Source: CAJGBR01 sp045637425
GTDB lineage: Bacteria; Bacteroidota; Bacteroidia; Bacteroidales; Rikenellaceae
Direction: 5' to 3'
Assembly: GCA_045637425.1 (NCBI GenBank)
Contig: JAZTZL010000048.1
Coordinates: 10,560-74,559 of the forward strand
Length of the DNA stretch: 64,000 nt
Shown: positions 44,602 through 52,810 of the stretch, piece after piece
How positions within the stretch are numbered: the first letter of the stretch is position 1
How the letters are laid out: each line of letters opens with the position of its first letter
Program-made: the position numbers and the translations under genes
Notes under the pieces: generated by a model
Database searches by the model: none
What the model was told of the DNA's origin: nothing
What the model saw: the letters and a program-made list of their open reading frames with translations, nothing else

Positions 44602-46734
44602 TTACTCAACGAGAGTCATTTCTTCAACCAGATGACCTGCGCCTGCGAACTTGTCGATGATGAACAGAACGTAACGAATATCGACGCTGATTGTTCTCTG
44701 CAATTCAGGTTCGAATGCCACGTCACCGCTCATTGCTTCCCAGTTACCGTCGAATGCGATACCGATGAGTTCGCCCTTACCGTTGATTACAGGGCTACCC
44801 GAGTTACCACCTGTAATGTCGTTGTTTGACAAGAATGCAACCGGCATTTCACCTTTAACGCCATAACGACCATAATCCTTATTTTGGTAAAGTTCTTTCA
44901 AACGAGGCTCAACTGTAAAGTCTACGGGATTTTCAGGATTTTCCTTTTCCATCACACCCTTCAATGTTGTGAAGTAGTGGTAGTCTACACCATCTCTCGG
45001 AGAGTATGGCAACACTTGTCCGTAAGTAATACGCATAGTCAAGTTTGCATCAGGATAAGGCATCTTATCTGGATTCATTTCAATCCAACCCTTAATGAAC
45101 AATCTGTGGCCGCGATTCTTTTCAGCAGTCATTTCTCTTACAACCTTATTGTTATCGATGATGCTCTTCCAGATGCTGATGCTTGCCTTACCTGCGAGTT
45201 CTGCAGAGAGTTTAGCAGCAACATCTTCACCAGATTCGAGTGCAGCGCAGAATGACTCGTAAGAAGCCATTACCGAGTTGTTGTACATTTCATCTACAAA
45301 TGCATCGATGTTTTCATAACCCTTGATTGTTTCATAGATAGTCGGGAGATCACCTTCGGGCAGACGATCTTCGATAATCTTGAACATTCGTTTTGCAATC
45401 TTGCGGTCTGTTTCCAAGTTGAAATCCTTGTACAGTTCGGCAAATTTAGCCTTAATGTCTGCCACAGGGGTATTTTTCTTCAACATTGCCATTGCATTGT
45501 ATGAGAATCCGAGGATTTCCACACTTGTTGCGAATGCTTCAGAGAGGTGTTGGTAGATATTCTGTGCCTTTGCAGTCTTTTCGATGTAATTTTTCTTAGC
45601 TTCCAATGCCTTGCCATATTCAGCCTGACGTTCCGGAGTTTGGTTTACCCATTGTGTAAAGGCCTCTTCCTGAGCACGTTTTTTGTCAGCGACCTTCAGA
45701 TTCTTCAGACCGCGAACCATACCGATTGAGTTCTTCCAGTAGTTAGATGAACGAGCATATTTTGATGAATATTGGATTCTGATAGCGTCAGATGAAATCA
45801 TATCTTCCATCATCAATTTTTGACGTTCTCCACGAATGAAGATTCGGTTCGGGTTTTCTTGGTTCACAACGTGGTCGATTTCGTATGAAGACATATAACG
45901 GTTAGTACGTCCCGGGAAACCGATAATCATTGCGAAATCTTCTGGTTTATAGCCTTTGAGCGACACCTTCAAGTAGTTCTTCGGAGTGTAAGGCACGTTG
46001 TCTTTTGAGTATTCAGCAGGCGAACCGTCCGGAGCCATATAAACACGGAACACTGAGAAGTCGCAAGTATGACGAGGCCACATCCAGTTGTCGGTTTCAC
46101 CACCAAACTTACCGATTGATGAGGGAGGCGCTCCTACCATACGAACATCTTTGAAGATTTCAGAAACAAGCAACAAATATTGGTTACCGCCCAAGAAATC
46201 CTTGATAACTACGTCATAACCATTTTTGTTATTCTTTTTGTAGGCATCAATGTAAGCATCAATATTTTTGTTGATTACCTCTGCACGTTGTTCTTCGGTC
46301 ATCTCCATAGTAACGCCTTTGGTTACTTCATCTGTAACATCAACGATTTCCTTCATAACGCGAACTGTAAGTCCCGGAGTTGGGATTTCCTCCTCCATAG
46401 ACATAGCCCAGAAACCGTTCTTCAGGTAGTCGTGTTCAACTGTACTGTGTGAACGGATTGCATCATAACCGCAGTGGTGGTTAGTCAGCAACAATCCTTT
46501 TGAAGATACGAGTTCACCTGTACAACCGTTACCGAATTGCACTACAGCGTCCTTCAACGAACTGTTGTTCACATCATAAATATCCTTAGCCGAGAGTTTG
46601 AAACCTTCAGCCTTCATTTGTTTGAGGTTTTGCTTATTCAGGAATGGCAACAACCACATTCCTTCATCAGCCATAACCGATGTCGAGAGCAACATTGCTG
46701 CTGCCGACACAATCATTGTTAATTTTCTTTTCAT
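44602..46734 (-). CDS. S46-family dipeptidyl-peptidase (DPP7-like)
   Basis: 710 residues. A signal peptide ends at about VMA (22). The chymotrypsin-like catalytic residues are visible: His in LLLTNHHCGY (about 86), Asp in TCDFSVFR (about 225) and Ser in GNSGSPVING (about 650). The stretch IAFDGNWEAMSGD has Gly where acidic-specific DPP11 enzymes have Arg, which points to DPP7-type preference for hydrophobic P1 residues. It acts in the periplasm to release dipeptides for import. It is monocistronic, with promoter at 46774-46805 and terminator at 44544-44572. Confidence 0.93.
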   Translation of the reverse strand: MKRKLTMIVSAAAMLLSTSVMADEGMWLLPFLNKQNLKQMKAEGFKLSAKDIYDVNNSSLKDAVVQFGNGCTGELVSSKGLLLTNHHCGYDAIRSHSTVEHDYLKNGFWAMSMEEEIPTPGLTVRVMKEIVDVTDEVTKGVTMEMTEEQRAEVINKNIDAYIDAYKKNNKNGYDVVIKDFLGGNQYLLLVSEIFKDVRMVGAPPSSIGKFGGETDNWMWPRHTCDFSVFRVYMAPDGSPAEYSKDNVPYTPKNYLKVSLKGYKPEDFAMIIGFPGRTNRYMSSYEIDHVVNQENPNRIFIRGERQKLMMEDMISSDAIRIQYSSKYARSSNYWKNSIGMVRGLKNLKVADKKRAQEEAFTQWVNQTPERQAEYGKALEAKKNYIEKTAKAQNIYQHLSEAFATSVEILGFSYNAMAMLKKNTPVADIKAKFAELYKDFNLETDRKIAKRMFKIIEDRLPEGDLPTIYETIKGYENIDAFVDEMYNNSVMASYESFCAALESGEDVAAKLSAELAGKASISIWKSIIDNNKVVREMTAEKNRGHRLFIKGWIEMNPDKMPYPDANLTMRITYGQVLPYSPRDGVDYHYFTTLKGVMEKENPENPVDFTVEPRLKELYQNKDYGRYGVKGEMPVAFLSNNDITGGNSGSPVINGKGELIGIAFDGNWEAMSGDVAFEPELQRTISVDIRYVLFIIDKFAGAGHLVEEMTLVE

Positions 46735-46773
46735 TTTCAGTTATTGTTTTTAGAACATATTTTTCACAATTTA

Positions 46774-46805
46774 CAAAGTTACAGGGAAAAACAGAATAAA
46801 CCAAA
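46774..46805 (-). promoter_or_regulatory. Promoter of the S46 peptidase gene
   Basis: On the minus strand TTTG (forward CAAA 46802-46805), a 20-bp spacer and TAACTTTG (forward 46774-46781), 40 bp before the start. Confidence 0.75.
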
Positions 46806-46812
46806 TTTACTA

Positions 46813-47211
46813 TCAAAAAAGATTGCGTCCAATCCAATATGCAATAATTACTACAACCATAATTTTCAGAACCTTAGCACTAAAAAACAGGCTACGCACA
46901 CGTTGTTTCAAATGGGTATTTTTTCCGCAATCACACCAAATAGACAATAAAAAATAGGGTATTCCAACAACCAGAATCGGATTATAAGAAACTGCTCCGT
47001 AGAGATCGCCCGACAGCAGCGCTGCTATGACACGCTGCGTACCACACCCCGGACATTTGGTTCCGGTGAGCAACAGCCACCAACACCGAGGCCAATACTC
47101 AGACGGCACAAAAACGTAAAAAAGAACTGCGCCAACCAGCACCAACAACACAATGGTTGCGATAAGAAGGCGAACATTCCGACCTCTGTCCCTCAACTGC
47201 ATACCACACAA
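46813..47211 (-). CDS. DUF2752 membrane protein
   Basis: 132 residues with three hydrophobic segments (LLIATIVLLVLVGAVLFYVF, YNPILVVGIPYFLLSIW, VLKIMVVVIIAYWIG) and the family motif KCPGCGTQRVIAALLSGD. The function of DUF2752 proteins is unknown. It follows ispE by 5 bp on the same strand, so it is the second gene of that operon. An ATG three codons in is an alternative start. Confidence 0.9.
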   Translation of the reverse strand: MCGMQLRDRGRNVRLLIATIVLLVLVGAVLFYVFVPSEYWPRCWWLLLTGTKCPGCGTQRVIAALLSGDLYGAVSYNPILVVGIPYFLLSIWCDCGKNTHLKQRVRSLFFSAKVLKIMVVVIIAYWIGRNLF

Positions 47212-47216
47212 ACGGA

Positions 47217-48035
47217 CTAACCCAATACGCCCTGATAAACAAAGTGCTTATGAAGCTCGGGTGCAATCTTTACCTCGTCGAAAAATAATCCGAAAATTGC
47301 CGAACCAGAACCCGACATTGATGCGTAGAAGGCTCCCGAATCGTAAAGCGATTGCTTGATGTGCGCCAATTCCGAATATTTCGGAAAGAGCGATTGCTCG
47401 AAGTCATTGACCAGCAATTCGCGCCAAGTGCCACACTCCATAGCAACTACCTCAGATGGCAAATATTTAGGTTCTCGAGGCGTTACTCCTGCGTAGGCCT
47501 CAGCAGTACTTATCCCGACTTCTGGTTTGACAATCACAATATTAACACCCTTGAGTGAGAAGTCTATCGGAGTCAATACATCACCCCGCTCGGAAACCAC
47601 CGCAGCTCGAGAATCCACAAAAAACGGCACATCACACCCCAGTCCAGCTGCCAAAGAACAGAGCTGCTCATTGTTGAGTTGCAACTCAAAGAGTTCATTC
47701 AGGATATTCAATACTGCAGCAGCGTCTGCCGAACCGCCACCGAGTCCTGCTCCAAAGGGCACCTTCTTATGCAGATGGATTTTTACACCGCCGATATCAA
47801 AACGACTGCGCATAAGTTCATACGCTTTGACACAGAGATTCTTCGAGTCACTGCAGTTTACTGCAATACCACTCGAGGTATACTGACACCCCGACTCCTC
47901 TGTTTTTAATATTTCAACCACATCGGATAACCCTTGAACAGGATACATAACCGACTGAATATTATGGTAATTATCCTCTCTGCGGCTCAGTATCGAAAGC
48001 CCCAGATTTATTTTACACATTGGAAATGTAATCAT
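47217..48035 (-). CDS. ispE: 4-diphosphocytidyl-2-C-methyl-D-erythritol kinase
   Basis: 272 residues, GHMP kinase family: CKINLGLSILSRREDNYHNI at the N-terminus, the ATP loop VPFGAGLGGGSADAAAVLN, and MSGSGSAIFGLF near the end. It phosphorylates CDP-ME in the MEP isoprenoid pathway. It is divergent from the GSCFA gene, sharing the palindromic promoter at 48063-48080, and is followed by the DUF2752 gene. Confidence 0.96.
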   Translation of the reverse strand: MITFPMCKINLGLSILSRREDNYHNIQSVMYPVQGLSDVVEILKTEESGCQYTSSGIAVNCSDSKNLCVKAYELMRSRFDIGGVKIHLHKKVPFGAGLGGGSADAAAVLNILNELFELQLNNEQLCSLAAGLGCDVPFFVDSRAAVVSERGDVLTPIDFSLKGVNIVIVKPEVGISTAEAYAGVTPREPKYLPSEVVAMECGTWRELLVNDFEQSLFPKYSELAHIKQSLYDSGAFYASMSGSGSAIFGLFFDEVKIAPELHKHFVYQGVLG

Positions 48036-48062
48036 ACAAAACTATTTTCTCAACGAAAAACA

Positions 48063-48080
48063 TTAACTTTGCAAAGTTAA
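48063..48080. promoter_or_regulatory. Palindromic divergent -7 elements (ispE / GSCFA gene)
   Basis: The perfect 18-bp palindrome TTAACTTTGCAAAGTTAA contains TAACTTTG on both strands (plus 48064-48071; minus, forward 48072-48079). The -7 boxes of two divergent promoters thus abut with no gap. Plus transcription would serve the gene at 48098, minus transcription ispE at 48035. Neither side has a clean -33 TTTG. Confidence 0.6.
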
Positions 48081-48097
48081 TCACTTAGATGTAAAAA

Positions 48098-49072
48098 ATG
48101 AAATTCACGACCCAAGTAGAGATACCGGAACAGAAATTTTTGATTGATTATGCTACTCCGACACTGATTGTGGGGTCGTGTTTTGCTCAAAATATCGGAG
48201 CAAAATTGGCACAAATGCACCTGCCTGTCGATATAAATCCCTGTGGCGTAGCATTTAATCCCGTCTCGATTGCAAATACACTCGACTTGATAACCGAACG
48301 ACTCGCAGTGAGCGAACAATCGATACTGCAAAACGGCGAACTCTGGTGCAGTCTTTACCACTCGACACTCTTTTCGGCTACCGAACGAAACGGTTTACTC
48401 GAAAACATCGAGTCGAGACTTGCTCCAGCAAAGGCACTTTTCAAAGAGGCTAAATATCTGATTATCACATTAGGGACTGCGTGGGTTTATCGACACAAGG
48501 CTAGCAATATCATAGTGAGCAACTGCCATAAATTACCCGAACACAATTTTGTCAGAGAGTTGCTGTCGGTTGAGCAATGTGTGGAAATTTTGAGCCGCGT
48601 GTTCTCGCAAAGTGATTTCTCAAATAAGCAGATTATTCTGACCGTAAGCCCTGTGCGTCACGTTAAGGATACACTGCACGGAAACAACATCAGCAAATCG
48701 ACACTGCTGTTGGCTGTAGATAAATTGGTCCAAAATATGCCCAATGTCCACTACTTTCCTGCTTATGAGATTGTTGTGGACGAGTTGCGCGACTACCGAT
48801 TCTACGCCGAAGATTTAGTACACCCGTCGCAAATGGCAGTAGACTACATCTGGGAAAAATTCTCGGCGTGGGCATTCGACAAAGCTACACTGCAAATTGC
48901 CGCAGAACTAAACAAAATCGACTCGGCAATGGCACACAGACCGGTCAATCCAAACTCGGAACAACACCGCATCTTCAGACAACAGATGCTGGATAAGATT
49001 TCTGTGCTGCAGAATAAATATCCTCATATAAATCTCGAACTACAACGCAATTTTTTCGATGAAAACATTTAA
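48098..49072 (+). CDS. GSCFA-domain protein
   Basis: 324 residues, no signal peptide. The naming motif is at residues about 26-33 (VGSCFAQNIGAKL). Further family features are CGVAFNPVSIANTLDL, LIITLGTAWVYRHK, ILTVSPVRHVKDTLHGNN and DYRFYAEDLVHPSQMAVDYI. The fold resembles SGNH-type esterases, with Ser near the start and Asp/His (EDLVHPS) near the end. The substrate is unknown. It overlaps the next gene by 14 bp. Confidence 0.93.
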   Translation: MKFTTQVEIPEQKFLIDYATPTLIVGSCFAQNIGAKLAQMHLPVDINPCGVAFNPVSIANTLDLITERLAVSEQSILQNGELWCSLYHSTLFSATERNGLLENIESRLAPAKALFKEAKYLIITLGTAWVYRHKASNIIVSNCHKLPEHNFVRELLSVEQCVEILSRVFSQSDFSNKQIILTVSPVRHVKDTLHGNNISKSTLLLAVDKLVQNMPNVHYFPAYEIVVDELRDYRFYAEDLVHPSQMAVDYIWEKFSAWAFDKATLQIAAELNKIDSAMAHRPVNPNSEQHRIFRQQMLDKISVLQNKYPHINLELQRNFFDENI

Positions 49073-49403
49073 CAACAAAATACGTTGCCCGCGTTGTGGC
49101 GAGGAGGTAAAGTTGCCTCTGGCTTGGATATTGGGTCTGGAGATGGTTTTCTATTGTTCAAAGTGCAGAAAGCCGTTTCTACTCAACTACAAATTAGGAG
49201 CAGCCGCTTGGGCCGTGGGGTTAATCTGTGCAACGCTCATCATTCAACTAATAGGACTCATCGGCTGTGGATTCGCCACTACCCTATCGGCAATAATTTT
49301 TCTGCCCGCTGTGGTTGCAGTGGCACTCATCATCAGAATAAAATTACTGTTATTTTTAATCAGATATAAATCAAGAGTTTCGGCGCAAAATTCCGAGCAT
49401 TAA
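49059..49403 (+). CDS. Small zinc-ribbon membrane protein
   Basis: 114 residues. An N-terminal zinc ribbon has two CxxC pairs (IRCPRCGEE and FYCSKCRKP), followed by two hydrophobic segments (GAAAWAVGLICATLIIQLIG and the Ala/Val-rich stretch at about 80-100). I recognise no named family. It overlaps the 3' end of the GSCFA gene by 14 bp, so translation is probably coupled. Its 3' end overlaps the convergent flippase gene by 33 bp. Confidence 0.7.
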   Translation: MKTFNNKIRCPRCGEEVKLPLAWILGLEMVFYCSKCRKPFLLNYKLGAAAWAVGLICATLIIQLIGLIGCGFATTLSAIIFLPAVVAVALIIRIKLLLFLIRYKSRVSAQNSEH

Positions 49404-50921
49404 ATTCCACCACACTCGGAATAACTCCCTCATTCCGCGAGTGGCTACATAGAGTAGAACGCCGTAACCAATGAACATTGCTCCGCACTGAATCAAGGCC
49501 TGTACTGTCCACTCAAGGTAGTTGCTCGGAGCAGTCGGCAACAAGCGGTCAAACAGCCCATTGAGCAGTATGAACATCAATGCTCCGCACCCGATGTACA
49601 AGGTCATATTCTTCCAATAATCCCACACCGAGCGTCCAAATCCGCGACTAAACAAGAAGTATGGTTTCCATAAAAATACCATCAAAATCATACTGACCAT
49701 CGTACCAAAAACTACCCCTTTCAGCCCCCACGCGAAGCCCGCAATAAGCGAAATCACAAGATTGAGTCCAGCCTCGGTCAGCGATGCCCAAACGTCTTGG
49801 TAGAGTCCGAATCCCGACAAGTAGGTATCCACCGTCGCACGAGTAAGCGTAATAAAGGTATAGACCAGCATCATCGTGAACGTAGCTCCGTCAAGCAGAT
49901 AATCCTCACCTACCCAGATGGTTATAAACGGTGAAGTCAATCTCGCCAGACCGAAAATAAACGTAACTCCCATTAGGTAGCGCAGTGCCATAAACTGCCA
50001 AAATACACGATAGGTCTTTTGCTCGTCACCCTCGGCAATCAAATTGCCAACCGTCGCATTAGAATTATTAAGCAACGTATATATGAACTGAGCCAACTTA
50101 CTCGTAATCAGGACATAGTTGCCAAATATGGTAATCCACTGCAGACTCGCAAAAAAGAATATCAAAATGTTATCAGTCTGCGAAGCTACGAATGTCGAGA
50201 CATTGTGAGCGAATACCTGTTTGGCGCGCTTCATCACATCAGGGAACTTGTGCATCATCTCGCGCCCCTGAGCCATATCTACCTCTAACCAACCATAATC
50301 GCGTTTGACCCTACGAGTGAGGAGCCACGAATTGACCAAAGCGAAAACTACCTCCCAGAAAAGCCACAACGGATAGCCCCAATCAGTCTTGACCAGACAC
50401 ACCGCCTGAATGATGAATTTCACCAAATTGCAGCCATTCAGATAGCCCATCACAATATAGTTGCGTTGGTCGGCTGCAATTAATAACTGCTTGTAATTCA
50501 CAAAGTACCCCAGCAGTGATGAAAACAAAAATACAAAAAATGAGGCGTAAATATAGCCGTCAGCCACCTCTGCATTTCGGAAGATATAAGTCAGAAACAG
50601 AGATAAGACAAGTGCCGCAGCCAAAATGAACAATCCGACCTTACGATACAACCAACCAAATAGTGTCATAATCTGCGACACGAGCTGACGGTCATTATCG
50701 TAGAGAGGCTTGTAAAGTGCATAAAAAACGGCTCCGGAGATTCCAGCCTCAGCCAGCGAGAAGAACCCGAGCACGTTAGTCATCATTGTACTGAGTCCCA
50801 CAAGATCATCGCCCAGATATTCGATGAACACCTTACGGGTAAACAACGTAACCAGCAGACTGATAACATATATCAGTCCGCCGATTTTGAAGTTAGTTAC
50901 AGTACGTTCGAGTCTCGACAT
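49371..50921 (-). CDS. Polysaccharide flippase (MOP superfamily, Wzx-like)
   Basis: 516 residues with about 12-14 hydrophobic segments. The start has the usual Wzx/MATE pattern (FIEYLGDDLVGLSTMMTNVL, FFSLAEAGISGAVFYALYKP). Similar proteins flip lipid-linked glycans across the inner membrane for capsule, O-antigen or exopolysaccharide. No glycosyltransferase genes lie nearby, so the cargo is unknown. It begins 12 bp after the osmC-like gene and is probably co-transcribed with it. Confidence 0.88.
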   Translation of the reverse strand: MSRLERTVTNFKIGGLIYVISLLVTLFTRKVFIEYLGDDLVGLSTMMTNVLGFFSLAEAGISGAVFYALYKPLYDNDRQLVSQIMTLFGWLYRKVGLFILAAALVLSLFLTYIFRNAEVADGYIYASFFVFLFSSLLGYFVNYKQLLIAADQRNYIVMGYLNGCNLVKFIIQAVCLVKTDWGYPLWLFWEVVFALVNSWLLTRRVKRDYGWLEVDMAQGREMMHKFPDVMKRAKQVFAHNVSTFVASQTDNILIFFFASLQWITIFGNYVLITSKLAQFIYTLLNNSNATVGNLIAEGDEQKTYRVFWQFMALRYLMGVTFIFGLARLTSPFITIWVGEDYLLDGATFTMMLVYTFITLTRATVDTYLSGFGLYQDVWASLTEAGLNLVISLIAGFAWGLKGVVFGTMVSMILMVFLWKPYFLFSRGFGRSVWDYWKNMTLYIGCGALMFILLNGLFDRLLPTAPSNYLEWTVQALIQCGAMFIGYGVLLYVATRGMRELFRVWWNLMLGILRRNS

Positions 50922-50933
50922 TGTCAGAACTCG

Positions 50934-51341
50934 CTATTTTGCGTAGTTGAATATCAAAGTTTTTTTCACGTCTGCACCGAGAGAATTTGCAACGGGACAC
51001 TCCTTAGCAGCCAATTCAATGATACGTTTATGTTTTTCATCGTAATCGTGCGGCATATCCATTTCGATGCGAATTTCAGCTATACGACGTGGATTAGCAG
51101 CCATAATTTTATCGATTTTCACACGAGTGCCGTCGATGTCAAAGCCGTGATTGCGAGCCGAAATACCCATAATGGTGAGCATACAACTTGCCAGCGCTGC
51201 GCACACCATATCGGTCGGTGAGAAATATTCGCCCTTTCCGTTATTATCAACCGGAGCGTCAGTTATAACTTTATTTCCAGATGCGACGTGAGTTGCTTCG
51301 GTACGCAAATCACCTAAATAGATAGTTTCAATTGTAGCCAT
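50934..51341 (-). CDS. OsmC/Ohr-family protein
   Basis: 135 residues. The two redox cysteines lie in CAALASCMLTIMGI and AAKECPVANSLG, and YFSPTDMV is the usual family segment. OsmC-like proteins reduce organic peroxides through this thiol pair. It is first in a two-gene unit with the flippase. Confidence 0.93.
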   Translation of the reverse strand: MATIETIYLGDLRTEATHVASGNKVITDAPVDNNGKGEYFSPTDMVCAALASCMLTIMGISARNHGFDIDGTRVKIDKIMAANPRRIAEIRIEMDMPHDYDEKHKRIIELAAKECPVANSLGADVKKTLIFNYAK

Positions 51342-51448
51342 AATACATTAATTATTAAAATTCATATTGGCAAATATAGCGATTTTTTTCGAATACACGC
51401 TCACCTATCGCCAAAATATGATTATTGATTCTGCACACAAAAGAAAAA

Positions 51449-51472
51449 GGAGATTGTGACAACACAACCTCC
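51449..51472 (-). terminator. Intrinsic terminator of tRNA-Val copy 2
   Basis: On the minus strand GGAGGTTGTG-TTGT-CACAATCTCC forms a 10-bp stem (one G-T pair), followed by TTTTTC. It differs in sequence from the terminator of copy 1. Confidence 0.85.
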
Positions 51473-51480
51473 TCGTTTCG

Positions 51481-51555
51481 TGGGAGCACACGGATTCGAA
51501 CCGCGGACCCTCTGCTTGTAAGGCAGATGCTCTGAACCAGCTGAGCTATACTCCC
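51481..51555 (-). tRNA. tRNA-Val (TAC), copy 2
   Basis: Identical in all 75 positions to the gene at 5328-5402: acceptor GGGAGTA/TGCTCCC, anticodon TAC in CTGCCTTACAAGCAG, discriminator A at 51481, no encoded CCA. Upstream DNA is also nearly identical out to about 130 bp. Confidence 0.96.
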
Positions 51556-51571
51556 TCTCTTTTTGACGTTG

Positions 51572-51603
51572 CAAAGGTACAACGAATTTTTATTTCCACC
51601 AAA
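51572..51603 (-). promoter_or_regulatory. Promoter of tRNA-Val copy 2
   Basis: On the minus strand TTTG (forward CAAA 51600-51603), a 20-bp spacer and TACCTTTG (forward 51572-51579), as for copy 1. Confidence 0.8.
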
Positions 51604-51720
51604 TATTTTGCAAAATATTTTTAATAAAAATATTACCGCATTCATTTATACATATTTGAATTGACTAAATATTTAGCGTATCTCTAACTTATTTACACCA
51701 TATTTTTACAATTCATATAT

Positions 51721-51776
51721 AAAAAGAAATGCAGATAAATTAATTTTATAATATTACTTTACCTGCATTTCTTTTT
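51721..51776 (-). terminator. Terminator-like inverted repeat after the DUF1643 gene
   Basis: Arms AAAAAGAAATGCAG (51721-51734) and CTGCATTTCTTTTT (51763-51776), plus inner TAAA/TTTA pairs, form a long AT-rich stem that ends in T-runs on both strands. It lies just beyond the DUF1643 stop and closes the AT-rich island on its tRNA-Val side. Confidence 0.7.
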
Positions 51777-51789
51777 AGCTGAAAATATT

Positions 51790-52308
51790 CTACAATAAAT
51801 ACTTATTTACGTCAAAAGGCAAAAAGGTACAATAACCAGCACGCGACGGGTGTCTCGGATTTCCCATTTTAGTTAATTCCCCAATCTGAAAACAATGAAG
51901 ATTCTTTGGAGCAATAAGTGATATAATATCTTGTAGACAGTTTCTTAGATAATGACGGCGAGCTATCGTATCTCCGAATGCAAATAATAGTGACACTGAT
52001 TTCATATTGTTGATTTCAGAAACAATATACTTTAAATTCTGCTGATGCAACTCCTTATTCATTTCCTTATCCAATTCGTTCGGATTAGTACATCGTTGAG
52101 GATAAAGATTCAGCATAATAAATCCGTCATAACCATTATATTTTGCAAATCCCATCACCTTAGTCATTGTTGAGTCAGATATTTTATCAGTGGCTTTACT
52201 TGGATTTACTCCGAGAACAACAAGCATATTACGTCCTTCTTTCTTCAGAACATAACGAACATTTGTATCATCCCCTTTCATTGTAATATTTTCATACTTC
52301 ATACACAT
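51790..52308 (-). CDS. DUF1643 protein
   Basis: 172 residues (M at 52308; another ATG two codons in). Family features: RNMLVVLGVNPSKATDKISD, STMTKVMGFAKYNGYDGFIM, LNLYPQRCTNPNELD, LLFAFGDTIA and KMGNPRHPSRAGYCTFLPFD. DUF1643 is an uncharacterised family often found in phage-like or accessory regions; the Asn-Pro-Ser and Gly-x-Pro-x-His-Pro residues look like an active site. The start overlaps the stop of the preceding small gene (TAATG), so the two are coupled. Composition is AT-rich relative to neighbours. Confidence 0.85.
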   Translation of the reverse strand: MCMKYENITMKGDDTNVRYVLKKEGRNMLVVLGVNPSKATDKISDSTMTKVMGFAKYNGYDGFIMLNLYPQRCTNPNELDKEMNKELHQQNLKYIVSEINNMKSVSLLFAFGDTIARRHYLRNCLQDIISLIAPKNLHCFQIGELTKMGNPRHPSRAGYCTFLPFDVNKYLL

Positions 52309-52520
52309 TACCTTTTTGACATATCGACCATTTCAAAATATCCTTTATGGCAATGACATTCACCCACCTCAATGCCAAATTTAGTTTTAATTGCAGCTTT
52401 AATCTCCTTCGCATTTGGTGCAGAACTTCTCCCTGATATTACAATTTCAACAGTAAGTCCTACAGGAACTTTTTGAGCAGTCTTGATACATGTAACTCTC
52501 CACAAATGATTTATTCCCAT
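52308..52520 (-). CDS. Hypothetical 70-aa protein coupled to DUF1643
   Basis: 70 residues, soluble, with two Cys and several His near the C-terminus (GECHCHKGYFEM), possibly metal-binding. It is vaguely like the small DUF6140 proteins of Bacteroides, but I am not sure. It overlaps the DUF1643 start by one base. Just upstream on the same strand a CAGTTCC/GGAACTG inverted repeat flanks the leader. No function can be stated. Confidence 0.55.
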   Translation of the reverse strand: MGINHLWRVTCIKTAQKVPVGLTVEIVISGRSSAPNAKEIKAAIKTKFGIEVGECHCHKGYFEMVDMSKR

Positions 52521-52567
52521 AATTTTATCTTCTGTCTTTCAGTTCCCCAAGACCTTTTATTCAACAC

Positions 52568-52741
52568 AGAAGCGTGGAACTGCAATGCCACATTCTAAGT
52601 CGGAGGTCGTAGGAATAACCTTTATTCAGAAGATATGGTAATAGCAGCCCACGCCTTAGCGTGAGAAACCATTACGCTTTTTCTCTCTGAATAGTCTTGA
52701 ATTTCCTACGTTCCCGACTTCGAGATAAGCATAACGCTTCT
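52568..52741. ncRNA. Long rod-like structured element, 174 nt (6S-RNA-like candidate)
   Basis: Nested complementary arms occur in order: AGAAGCGT (52568-52575) with ACGCTTCT (52734-52741); AAGTCGG..CGTAGGAA (52597-52615) with TTCCTACG..CCGACTT (52703-52720); TATTCAGA (52623-52630) with TCTGAATA (52686-52693); and an apical hairpin CACGC-CTTA-GCGTG (52650-52663). The result is a long imperfect rod with internal bubbles, the shape and size of 6S RNA, in a non-coding gap. Strand and promoter are unclear (no TANNTTTG at either end). A miniature inverted-repeat element or a leader for the 70-aa gene are alternatives. Confidence 0.4.
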
Positions 52742-52760
52742 TTAATTTATATGTCTCGAA

Positions 52761-52790
52761 AGAGTCGCCTCGATTTCTCGAGACGACTCT
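52761..52790 (-). terminator. 3' hairpin after mutB
   Basis: Arms AGAGTCGCCTCGA and TCGAGACGACTCT form a 13-bp stem 20 bp past the mutB stop. Only a weak T-rich run follows on the minus strand. A competing stem GTCTCGA (52753-52759) with TCGAGAC (52778-52784) overlaps it. It may be a terminator or an mRNA-stabilising hairpin. Confidence 0.55.
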
Positions 52791-52810
52791 ACAATTATCT
52801 GATCTACAGA

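Noticed and set aside
51355..51645. Minus-strand open frame across tRNA-Val copy 2 (and the similar one over copy 1 at 5190-5429)
   Set aside because: The shared peptide SIAQLVQSICLTSRGSAVRI is just the translated tRNA; it is not a gene.
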